From Ignavibacteria bacterium (GTDB taxonomy: Bacteria; Bacteroidota; Ignavibacteria; Tepidaquicellales; Tepidaquicellaceae): a stretch of 64,000 bases of DNA. Where the stretch lies: assembly GCA_036262055.1 (NCBI GenBank), contig DATAJP010000003.1, forward strand, positions 558,001 to 622,000, given 5' to 3'. Under the pieces are notes generated by a model, which was not told where the DNA came from, made no database searches, and saw nothing but the letters and a program-made list of their open reading frames with translations. Position numbers and translations under genes: made by a program. Each line of letters begins with the position of its first letter. Positions within the stretch are counted from its first letter, which is position 1. This document shows, piece by piece, positions 24,969 through 32,897 of this stretch.

Positions 24969-26776
24969 TAAATTGCTCCCTCTCTCTTCACAACAGATTT
25001 AAATGTTTCGAATAATACTTTTAAATAACCTTTATATGTTTTAAACTCACCATACTCCCCGAGATATTCCTTATCCTTATAATCAATATTTTCCATTACG
25101 GACTGCATTGTATCGTGCAATGCTCTTTCTTCTGCAGTGAGATTTGAACGCCCTCTTGCCTGCCAGAATCCTGCCAAGCCAAGCTTACCCTGAAACCGCA
25201 CCTGCGCGGTATCTGATAAATCAAGTTCCCCGTCGCCTTCGGAAGTTTTTAAACCTTTAATTAATAATTCATCTGCTTCATAAGTCGGTAATGCCCAGAT
25301 TCCGACTAAACTCATTTGCCCTTTAAGAACATTCCAGAATAGCGGCAATTCATCAATAGATGTTTTTCGTAAAAACCTTCCTACCTTTGTAACTCTGGGA
25401 TCATTTTCTATTTTTCTGAACGGACCTGAATCATATTTATTTTTTAAATCTGCAATTCTCTTGTCCGCATCGGTGTACATTGTCCTGAATACATAATATT
25501 TCACCGGCTTTTCTTTGAAGAAAACATACCAGTGGCTTCCTTTTTTTTCTATCTCAGGAGATTTTAATCTTTTTGAGACATAAAAAACCGGACCCTTTGA
25601 ATCAAGTTTAATTAAAATTGCGACAATCAGAAACAAAGGAGACAAAATCAAAAGCATAAAAAATGCCACTACTCTGTCGGTTGCATTAATCAAAAATAAA
25701 TTGATTTTTGTCTTTGTCGGGACAATGTAATGCGACATTAAGACTTTGTCATCATCAATGAATACACCAAAATTATTTGGGATGCTTAAATGATAATTCT
25801 GATTAACGACAGATTCTTTCAGCTCAACATCTTTACCTACATAAGTATTACTTAAGATTACCGACTCCTGAATTTTTGCTTTTTCATCTATGCACACTTC
25901 ATCACCAATTACTAACGGACCGACCAGCTCAACGCCATCGCGTATCTCACAATTCTTGCCGATTAAAACGCTTCCCTTTGCGTTTTCATAAACTCTTCTG
26001 TTTATTTTTGTCGAAGGGTCAATTTTTATGTTTCCCTTAACCGTAAAGTCATCGAACCCATATCCCGGCACTTTTCCTGAAACAGCATCGAGATTCACTT
26101 TCCAATACTCGCTTAAACTTCCTATGTCGCTCCATATGCAATCCGTCGGATAAGCATAAAATGGTGTATTTAATTCAAGCAATTTCGGAAAAAGTTGATA
26201 ACCAAAATCGTATTCAACTTTTGGAGGAATTAAACCAATAATTTCAGGCTCGAGTATGTAAATTCCTGTGTTAATTAAATTTGATTTTGCTTCCTCTTTC
26301 TTTGGTTTTTCCTGAAAACTTATTATTTTATTTTCCTTATCCGTAACAACTACACCAAATTTTGAAGGGTCATCGACTTTTTTTGTAGCAATAGTAACTT
26401 TGGCTTTTTTCTCGCGATGAAACTTCAGCATCTCTGTTAAATCAATATTCGTGAAACCGTCACCGCTTAAAATCACAAATGTCTCATCAAAAAAACTTTC
26501 TGTTCTTTTTATTGCTCCTGCAGTTCCAAGCAATTTTTTCTCAATAGAATATGAAATATCTACGCCGAATTCTTTTCCGTCTTTAAAATATTTATCGATT
26601 GCCTCAGGAAGATAAAAAAGATTAATTTTTATTTTGGAAATATTATGTCTTTTGCAGAGATTAATAATATGCTCTAATGCGGGCTTGTTAACTATCGGAA
26701 GCATTGGCTTGGGGATGGTCAAAGTCAGTGGCACTAATCTTGAACCGATTCCTGCAGCTAGTATGAATGCTTTCAT
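24968..26776 (-). CDS. sugar nucleotidyltransferase fused to EPS-initiating phosphoglycosyltransferase
   Basis: 602 residues in three parts. Residues 1-235 are a sugar-1-phosphate nucleotidyltransferase (LAAGIGSRLVPLT, SGDGFTNIDL, EKPKKEE). About 245-345 is a short left-handed beta-helix (NCEIRDGVELVGPLVIGDEV). From about 358 a membrane-entering helix leads into a bacterial sugar transferase (polyprenol-phosphate phosphoglycosyltransferase) with FRTMYTD, the catalytic Asp-Glu pair in TSIDELPLFWNVLKGQMSLVG, and GLAGFWQARGRS. The usual PRP after SLVG is replaced by IWA. Such enzymes transfer phospho-sugar from a nucleotide-sugar to undecaprenyl phosphate, the first step of repeat-unit assembly. 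The fusion would let one protein make and use its donor. The start overlaps the RsbW-like stop by four bases. Confidence 0.92.
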   Translation of the reverse strand: MKAFILAAGIGSRLVPLTLTIPKPMLPIVNKPALEHIINLCKRHNISKIKINLFYLPEAIDKYFKDGKEFGVDISYSIEKKLLGTAGAIKRTESFFDETFVILSGDGFTNIDLTEMLKFHREKKAKVTIATKKVDDPSKFGVVVTDKENKIISFQEKPKKEEAKSNLINTGIYILEPEIIGLIPPKVEYDFGYQLFPKLLELNTPFYAYPTDCIWSDIGSLSEYWKVNLDAVSGKVPGYGFDDFTVKGNIKIDPSTKINRRVYENAKGSVLIGKNCEIRDGVELVGPLVIGDEVCIDEKAKIQESVILSNTYVGKDVELKESVVNQNYHLSIPNNFGVFIDDDKVLMSHYIVPTKTKINLFLINATDRVVAFFMLLILSPLFLIVAILIKLDSKGPVFYVSKRLKSPEIEKKGSHWYVFFKEKPVKYYVFRTMYTDADKRIADLKNKYDSGPFRKIENDPRVTKVGRFLRKTSIDELPLFWNVLKGQMSLVGIWALPTYEADELLIKGLKTSEGDGELDLSDTAQVRFQGKLGLAGFWQARGRSNLTAEERALHDTMQSVMENIDYKDKEYLGEYGEFKTYKGYLKVLFETFKSVVKREGAI

Positions 26777-27348
26777 ATAAAGTCTTTAACGCTTTTCTTT
26801 AACAAAAAGGTATCAACACCTTCATTTGTTCTTTTATATGAAAAATGTTTTGAAAGCGATGTTATCAGTAAAATGCCGTAATGTTCCGGAATATTGTCAA
26901 GTGATTCTTCTTCAGAGTTAACTTTTTTATGGAAAAAAAATAACTCTTTTTCACCAAGCACTTTGCACAACACCTGATTTTCAGGGTCGTTATATAAAAT
27001 AAATTCTTTACCGTGAATTTTTTGGGGATAAGGAGGGTAATAATTATCTATTTCTTCTCCGCTTGTACTTTTGACGGGTTTAATCATAAATCCTTTACCT
27101 TTCATCTCCATCTCGATTATCATATGCTCATCTTCAAGTCCGTAAGTAACTTTTATGTTATCGGTATATCCGTGGAGAACACAATTGGAAAAAAGTTCAT
27201 ACATTATCAGCTTCACATCATTCATAAAATCAGCTTCCAGTTTCTTGTTTCCGAAGGTGATTATTGACCTTGCAAAGGATTCGGTAACATCGCTTACGAA
27301 ATGCACATTGTCTATTGATGACGGAACGTATAGAATAATTTTATCCAT
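26773..27348 (-). CDS. RsbW-like HATPase (anti-sigma/serine kinase family) with atypical ATP site
   Basis: 191 residues with a GHKL ATPase fold as in RsbW/SpoIIAB. The N box is intact: Glu51, Asn55 and His59 in ELFSNCVLHGY. The G1 box, normally DxGxG, reads MKGKG at 82-86, so the adenine-binding Asp is missing, and the expected G2 glycines are reduced to HYGILL near 160. There is an insert of about 60 residues between the boxes. In the family these proteins bind and phosphorylate a STAS partner and sequester a target. The STAS gene lies 21 bases upstream and a PP2C phosphatase two genes further, so the partner-switching set is complete. Kinase activity is doubtful; a binding-only role is possible. 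Confidence 0.8.
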   Translation of the reverse strand: MDKIILYVPSSIDNVHFVSDVTESFARSIITFGNKKLEADFMNDVKLIMYELFSNCVLHGYTDNIKVTYGLEDEHMIIEMEMKGKGFMIKPVKSTSGEEIDNYYPPYPQKIHGKEFILYNDPENQVLCKVLGEKELFFFHKKVNSEEESLDNIPEHYGILLITSLSKHFSYKRTNEGVDTFLLKKSVKDFI

Positions 27349-27369
27349 CAGTAGTAGTTAGGATTATGC

Positions 27370-27708
27370 TTAGAAACTGTTTATTGCATCCTGTTTATTA
27401 TCAAAAATCTCAAACACTTTATATAATCTTGTCAATTCAAACATAGCTCTCACAGGCGCTTGTAACTCAACAACTTTTATGTCTCCTTTTATTGCAGTTA
27501 CTTTTTTTAAGCCGGAGACAACAGCTCCGAGAAATGAACTGTCAACAAATTCAACGTTTGATAGGTCAAGAATTATTTTTTTCTTCTGGTCGTTATCAAT
27601 AAGATTAAACAAGAAGTTTTTAAAATCTTTAACTACGTCAACCGTTGCCCTTTTAAGATTTACCTTGATAATGGTTACTCCATTTTCTTCGGTAACTTCA
27701 TAATTCAT
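27370..27708 (-). CDS. STAS-domain anti-anti-sigma factor-like protein
   Basis: 112 residues forming a single STAS domain as in RsbV/SpoIIAA. The segment IILDLSNVEFVDSSFLGAV holds the expected phosphorylation site, Ser57 after Asp56, in the usual loop. Unphosphorylated STAS partners bind the RsbW-like kinase and free its target; the PP2C phosphatase resets them. It is placed between a GT2 and the RsbW-like gene. It has the clearest Shine-Dalgarno in the region (AAGGAG, five bases before ATG), which suggests a higher translation rate than its neighbours, as is common for the stoichiometric partner. Confidence 0.92.
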   Translation of the reverse strand: MNYEVTEENGVTIIKVNLKRATVDVVKDFKNFLFNLIDNDQKKKIILDLSNVEFVDSSFLGAVVSGLKKVTAIKGDIKVVELQAPVRAMFELTRLYKVFEIFDNKQDAINSF

Positions 27709-27713
27709 TGAAT

Positions 27714-27719
27714 CTCCTT
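27714..27719 (-). promoter_or_regulatory. strong Shine-Dalgarno of the STAS gene
   Basis: AAGGAG on the minus strand, five bases before the STAS ATG. Most genes in this window lack such a motif, so it stands out as possibly setting the expression ratio of the STAS protein to its kinase partner. Confidence 0.65.
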
Positions 27720-27741
27720 TTTGATTTTATTTATTGTAAGC

Positions 27742-29178
27742 TTAAACTCTTTGGACTTTTTCCCACACAACGTTCTGTCTGCCTTTTTTATATCTCATAA
27801 AACCTGCAATTGCCGCAACGTTCATCATTGTCAGCACAAAAGGCAGATAAAAAACTTTGATCTTAATTCTTCTTTGTTCCAGAAAATATCCTATAAGTGC
27901 CAGTGCATAAAATACTATTTGAAGCAATAAAATATAAGTATAAAATAAAGAATTATTAAACGTAAGAATGACATTGATTAAAAAAATAATCGGCAGCAGA
28001 AATGGAACAACCGCCCATCTCAGAACACGATGAGAGATATATTCAAACGAAAGCACTCCGAACTTAAAAGGATTAAGTAATGGTCTTAACCAGTTAATAG
28101 ACTGAAATCCCCCCGCAGCAATTCTAACACGACGTTTATATTCTGATTGAACATTCAAAGTCGGGTCTTCCTCTGCATAAGCATCCGGTTCATATACAAC
28201 TCTATAACCGCGTTCGGCAATCTGCATGGATAAAACAAAATCCTCGATGATTGCATTATGCTGAGCTCCTTCTCCCCAAAGTTCTTTTCTGACCGCAAAA
28301 ATTTCTCCCGCTGCGCCGACTGCGGAATAAACATCGGAGTCCATTTTTTTCAAGTAAGATTCGTATTTCCAATACAATCCTTCGCCTTCACCGCTCGTTG
28401 ATTTCTCGTTAGTCTTAACTCTCTTTTCACCTGCAACACAGCCGACAGACTTATCTCTGAAATGTCTTGTGAGATTTGTTAAAGATTCTTTATTGAACAT
28501 CGAATTTGCATCGGAGAAAACAAAAATCTCACCCGTTGCAGTTTTTACAGTCCGGTTAACCTGCGAAATTTTTCCTTTGCGTTCGATGTCTTTTGTTACA
28601 AACACACGCAGTTCATTTTCAGATTCACCTTTGAACATACTATCCATCTTTGATTTTGCCCCGGGGGTTATTCCTTCAGAAGAAAATTCAGACATTTCAA
28701 GTTTTTTTGTCAGCTCATCGAGATATTTTTCTTTCGATTTTATATCTGCTTCATCAAACTGCATAAAGTGAACATATAGCTCTTCATCCTTTGATGTAAT
28801 ATCCTTAAAATTTATTTCCTCAAGGAAATTGTCATAATATTCATTTATTGTTTCATCATTTATATCACCTTGCTCAAATGCAACTGCGAAAATTACTTCG
28901 AGCTTGTCTTTTGGATAATCAAGATTATATGTATTAATAATTTTCTCTCGGATAATTTCGCTTGTTTCACCCGATGCGGAAATTATCATACTGACAGTCG
29001 GATAATATTCCTCGTTTTCAGAAACAAGAAATTCCTGTTTAATTGAATTATACGGTTTAGGAAGAATTTTTTTAAGAAAGGAAACTTTTGAAATGAGAGT
29101 TATTAGAATTCCATAACCTATGTAAGAATAAAAAACTATGATAAGAAAAAACCAGAATAGAATTTCTAATATAATCAC
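27742..29178 (-). CDS. membrane family 2 glycosyltransferase
   Basis: 478 residues: an N-terminal membrane helix (about 3-28), a cytosolic GT2 domain and two or three helices near 385-455. The GT-A domain has VSMIISASGE, the FSDANSMF metal motif, EDFVLSMQIAERG and a YKRRVRIAAGG region in place of the QxxRW of processive enzymes. An unusually acidic insert near 115-200 (KDITSKDEELYV onward) separates the first strands from the DxN motif. It starts three bases after the phosphatase stop, so it is co-transcribed with the partner-switching genes. The sugar is unknown. Confidence 0.87.
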   Translation of the reverse strand: MIILEILFWFFLIIVFYSYIGYGILITLISKVSFLKKILPKPYNSIKQEFLVSENEEYYPTVSMIISASGETSEIIREKIINTYNLDYPKDKLEVIFAVAFEQGDINDETINEYYDNFLEEINFKDITSKDEELYVHFMQFDEADIKSKEKYLDELTKKLEMSEFSSEGITPGAKSKMDSMFKGESENELRVFVTKDIERKGKISQVNRTVKTATGEIFVFSDANSMFNKESLTNLTRHFRDKSVGCVAGEKRVKTNEKSTSGEGEGLYWKYESYLKKMDSDVYSAVGAAGEIFAVRKELWGEGAQHNAIIEDFVLSMQIAERGYRVVYEPDAYAEEDPTLNVQSEYKRRVRIAAGGFQSINWLRPLLNPFKFGVLSFEYISHRVLRWAVVPFLLPIIFLINVILTFNNSLFYTYILLLQIVFYALALIGYFLEQRRIKIKVFYLPFVLTMMNVAAIAGFMRYKKGRQNVVWEKVQRV

Positions 29179-29181
29179 TAT

Positions 29182-30750
29182 TTAATTATGATTAGTCCTT
29201 TGAATTCCAATCAATGTAATATCATCGTCAAAAACATTCTGAGTATATTTCATAAACGAATCTTTCAGCTGGTCGAATTTTAATCCATTCGTTGATTTGC
29301 CTTTTAATGTTTCAATTACCTGGCTCATTCCGAATGCCTTGCCGTCCTTGCTTCTGGAATCCGTGATGCCGTCAGTAAAAATAATCATTTCATCTTCAGG
29401 TTCCATCTGTATTTGTATGTTATCATATTCACCATCCTCGGAGATTCCCAACAATAAACCTTGAGACTCAAACTGGTCAACATTACCTGTTGCAGCACGA
29501 TGAACAAGAATCGATAAATCACCTGCCCCTGTATATTCGGCAGTATAATTTTTTCTGTCAAGAATCACGCAGGTTACTGTGCTGAATATTTCAGATACCT
29601 TAGCATCTTTGTATATTGCTGCATTTACATTTTTCATTACATCACCTGCATTGAGAACATTGATACTATTGATTGCAACTCTGATTGCACTTCTTATGTA
29701 TCCTATAAAAGAAAAAGTAAAAAACCACGCCCCCCATTGCTTGCCCATAACGTCGCCTACAATAATCACCATTCTGTCATCATCGACAGGAATATAATCT
29801 AAAAAATCACCGCCGGGCATTCCTTTGTATGGAATGTGGAGCTGTTTAATGAAAAATCCATCGAGCTGTCTCGGCTTTTCAGGAACTACTTCAATTGAAA
29901 TCGACGAAGCAACCTGCTGAAGCTCAAGAACGGATTTTCTTCGTTCCTTATTTATAGTGTCTAAAACATTCTTAACTTTTATCCCAATTACTTTAGGATT
30001 TTGTGCTTTAGAAATAAAATCTTTTATGTCTAAATCGTATCCTTCGATTATGGAGCTTTCTTCTTCAACCGAAGTGAGAAACACGAATGGGATTTCACTT
30101 AGAATCGGATCTTTCAAAAGCATCTTCCTGAATTCGAAACCGCTTATGTCCGGCATAACCAAGTCCGATAAAATTAAATCCGGTTTTACCTGTTTAACTT
30201 TTTCCATTGCCTCAGTAACGTTCATAACACTCACACATTCAAGACCTTTTTTCTCTAAAGTTTGAGTAAGAACTTTTTGGAGTACAGGATCGTCATCAAG
30301 AATTAATATTTTATATTGTTCGTCAGTAAGGTTAGCATTGATTTTCTGTCTGACACTGAATTGTTTATAAATTTCAACGCGTTTTAATAAAGACTGAACT
30401 TTCAATAACAAATTATCAACATCAATGGGTTTTGTTATATAATCATCTGCACCCAAGCTCAATGCTCTTGCTCTGTCTTCAGGAGAATCTTTCGAAGAAA
30501 CGAATATAAACGGCAGTGCTTTATATTTTTCTTCCTGACGCACGTTGTTGCAAAACTCAAATCCGTCCATGTCATCCATTACAATATCACATAAAACCAA
30601 ATCAATATCATTTTCATTAAGAAGCCTCATTGCATCTGAAGCTTTATCGGTTTCAATAACATCATAACCGTTTTTTTCTAAATTTTTAATAATGATTTTT
30701 CTGGTAACTAAATCGTCGTCTATTAAGAGTATATCTTTATTCGAAGGCAT
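29182..30750 (-). CDS. REC-REC-PP2C (SpoIIE/RsbU-type) response-regulated phosphatase
   Basis: 522 residues with two receiver domains followed by a SpoIIE-type phosphatase. REC1 has Asp55 in LVLCDIVMDD and YITKP; REC2 has Asp196 in LILSDLVMPD and a Lys in FISKAQ. A helical linker (about 270-300) leads to the PP2C domain with MPGGDFLD, VGDVMGKQ and a final DDDITLI, supplying metal-binding acidic residues. By family knowledge it dephosphorylates the STAS protein when its receivers are phosphorylated. No histidine kinase is encoded nearby, so the input signal is unknown. It is the first gene of the EPS cluster and 38 bases from the end of the E1 gene. Confidence 0.93.
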   Translation of the reverse strand: MPSNKDILLIDDDLVTRKIIIKNLEKNGYDVIETDKASDAMRLLNENDIDLVLCDIVMDDMDGFEFCNNVRQEEKYKALPFIFVSSKDSPEDRARALSLGADDYITKPIDVDNLLLKVQSLLKRVEIYKQFSVRQKINANLTDEQYKILILDDDPVLQKVLTQTLEKKGLECVSVMNVTEAMEKVKQVKPDLILSDLVMPDISGFEFRKMLLKDPILSEIPFVFLTSVEEESSIIEGYDLDIKDFISKAQNPKVIGIKVKNVLDTINKERRKSVLELQQVASSISIEVVPEKPRQLDGFFIKQLHIPYKGMPGGDFLDYIPVDDDRMVIIVGDVMGKQWGAWFFTFSFIGYIRSAIRVAINSINVLNAGDVMKNVNAAIYKDAKVSEIFSTVTCVILDRKNYTAEYTGAGDLSILVHRAATGNVDQFESQGLLLGISEDGEYDNIQIQMEPEDEMIIFTDGITDSRSKDGKAFGMSQVIETLKGKSTNGLKFDQLKDSFMKYTQNVFDDDITLIGIQRTNHN

Positions 30751-30788
30751 AAATGAGTAATGTGTAAAATACCTGTTTTAATATTAAA

Positions 30789-32897
30789 TTAGTAACCTAA
30801 TAATTGGTTGAAAAACTTTGCAACTTTTTCTGCACTCGGCAGCATTTCTTTTTCAAGTCCCATATTTAAAGGAACAGCAGGAACGTTAACCGAACCCATA
30901 AACTCAACCGGTGCATCCAGATACTGAAAACATTCTTTTGCAATTCTTCCGGCAAGTGATTCGGCAAATGAATTCATAATTTGTTCCTCAGTCAAAACCA
31001 GACACTTTCCGTGTTTTCTAACCGATTCATAAATTGCTTCTTCATCCAGTGGATTTAAAGTTCTTAAATCCAGAATTTCAATGTGTCCCGGAAAATTCTT
31101 TGCGGCATTTAATGCCCAATGAACTCCCATCCCATAAGTAACCACGACAAGAGATTCACCTGATTCAATTTTTTTATCATCTGCTTTCAAAAAAATTCTC
31201 GCCTTACCAAACGGCACAATATAATTCTCATCCGGCTCGATTGATTTTGCAGCATCCGTTCCGGGAACTTTGCTCCAATAGAGACCTTTATGTTCAAACA
31301 TCAAGACAGGATTCGGGTCATAAAACGCCGCTTTCATCAATCCCTTCATGTCAGCTGAGTTGCTCGGATATGCAATCTTAATACCGCGAATCGGCAGATA
31401 ACTCGACTCAACGCAATCGGAGTGATAAGGTCCGCCACCGCCGTATGCCCCAACGGGAATCCTTATGATGCTCGACACAGGAAACTTCCCACAGGTTAAA
31501 TAACAGGACTTTGAAAGCTCAACCACGAGCTGGTTCATACCCGCCCAGCTGTAATCAGCAAACTGAATTTCAACAATCGGCTTTATTCCGACTGCGCTCA
31601 TTCCCGCAGTCGAGCCGACAATATATGCTTCTTGAATCGGAGTATTGAATACACGATTATCACCATACTTCTGCGCAAGAGTTGCTGCTTCTCTGAATAC
31701 GCCTCCCAATCTTCTGCCTACATCCTGTCCGTATAAAATCGCTTCAGGATGTTTTTTCATTAGCTCATCGATTGCATGCAAAGCAGAGTCAACCATAATA
31801 ACCGGCTCAGCACCCTTTGGCTCGCGCTCACCTTTTTCTTCAGTCACGGGAGTTTCTGCAAACTCATACATAAACAAAGTTTCAGCTGCAGGGTCTTTTG
31901 CTTTCACTGCTTTATCAAAATCACTCTTTGCTTTTTCAGCCGCATCATTTTCAATTTTTGAAATTTCATCTTCACCTATTCCCAAATCAACCAATACCTG
32001 TCTTAACTTCGGAATCGGGTCGTCTTTATAATGCTCCGTCAAATCTTTTTCTGTTCTGTACCATTCTTTGCGCACGCCTGATGTATGATGCCCCAGCAAT
32101 GGAACAGATGCATGAAGCAATACCGGACTTCTTTTCTTGCGAATGTATTCAAAAATATCTCGAACTTTCTGATACGACTTAATAAAATTCGAACCGTCAA
32201 CTTTCTCACGTTTCAATCCTTTGAATCCCGCAGCAAATTCATAAGCATCCATCGCGCGCATTTCATCTGCATAAGCGGATATTCCCCACTTGTTATCCTG
32301 AATCAGATAAAGTATAGGAAGCTTTTTTAGCACTGCCATTTGAAACGCTTCCGAAACTTCACCTTCTGTAATCGAGCCGTCACCAAGCGAACAAACCACG
32401 ACAGGTTTGTTTTTGCTTTTGCCCTTTAGATTTTTTTCCGATTCAATATATGAAATTCCATGAGCCATTCCAGTTGCAGGAATTGCCTGCATGCCCGTTG
32501 CACTTGACTGATGCGGAATTGTCGGATAGCCGGGTTTTTTAACCGACGGATGATTATAATAACTTCTCCCTCCTGAAAAAGGGTCATCTCCTTTTGCAAG
32601 TAGCTGAAGCATAAGCTCATAAGGTTCAAATCCAAGCCCGAGCATTATCGACTCATCACGATAATAAGGACTTAAATAATCATACTCTTTTAACTGAAAT
32701 CCAACCGCAAGCTGAATTGCTTCATGTCCTCGCGACGTTGAGTGCACATACTTGCAAATCTGCCTGTTGTCATCGTATATCTGTGCCATGTTTTTTACAA
32801 GACACATTTTATAATACGCCTTCATCAAAAGGTCATTATCGATGCCGTCTGATTTTTCTGTTTTCTCTTTTTTTATTTCTTCTTCAACTTCAAGCAT
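30789..32897 (-). CDS. fused alpha-beta E1 subunit of a 2-oxoacid dehydrogenase complex
   Basis: 702 residues. Residues about 20-345 are the E1-alpha type (TSRGHEAIQLAVG, thiamine diphosphate motif GDGSITEG then NKWGIS). About 365-702 are E1-beta type (AIDELMKKHPEAILYGQDVG, PIQEAYIVGSTAGMSAVG, EIQFADY). The single-chain layout is common in Bacteroidota for branched-chain or other 2-oxoacid dehydrogenases. It decarboxylates the 2-oxoacid and passes the acyl group to a lipoyl-E2, not encoded here. Substrate cannot be told from sequence alone. Its ATG shares one base with the permease stop (TAATG). Confidence 0.92.
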   Translation of the reverse strand: MLEVEEEIKKEKTEKSDGIDNDLLMKAYYKMCLVKNMAQIYDDNRQICKYVHSTSRGHEAIQLAVGFQLKEYDYLSPYYRDESIMLGLGFEPYELMLQLLAKGDDPFSGGRSYYNHPSVKKPGYPTIPHQSSATGMQAIPATGMAHGISYIESEKNLKGKSKNKPVVVCSLGDGSITEGEVSEAFQMAVLKKLPILYLIQDNKWGISAYADEMRAMDAYEFAAGFKGLKREKVDGSNFIKSYQKVRDIFEYIRKKRSPVLLHASVPLLGHHTSGVRKEWYRTEKDLTEHYKDDPIPKLRQVLVDLGIGEDEISKIENDAAEKAKSDFDKAVKAKDPAAETLFMYEFAETPVTEEKGEREPKGAEPVIMVDSALHAIDELMKKHPEAILYGQDVGRRLGGVFREAATLAQKYGDNRVFNTPIQEAYIVGSTAGMSAVGIKPIVEIQFADYSWAGMNQLVVELSKSCYLTCGKFPVSSIIRIPVGAYGGGGPYHSDCVESSYLPIRGIKIAYPSNSADMKGLMKAAFYDPNPVLMFEHKGLYWSKVPGTDAAKSIEPDENYIVPFGKARIFLKADDKKIESGESLVVVTYGMGVHWALNAAKNFPGHIEILDLRTLNPLDEEAIYESVRKHGKCLVLTEEQIMNSFAESLAGRIAKECFQYLDAPVEFMGSVNVPAVPLNMGLEKEMLPSAEKVAKFFNQLLGY

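Noticed and set aside
27742-29178. Processive cellulose or hyaluronan synthase
   Set aside because: The QxxRW motif is not present in its normal form and the membrane part is too short, so only a general membrane GT2 call was kept.
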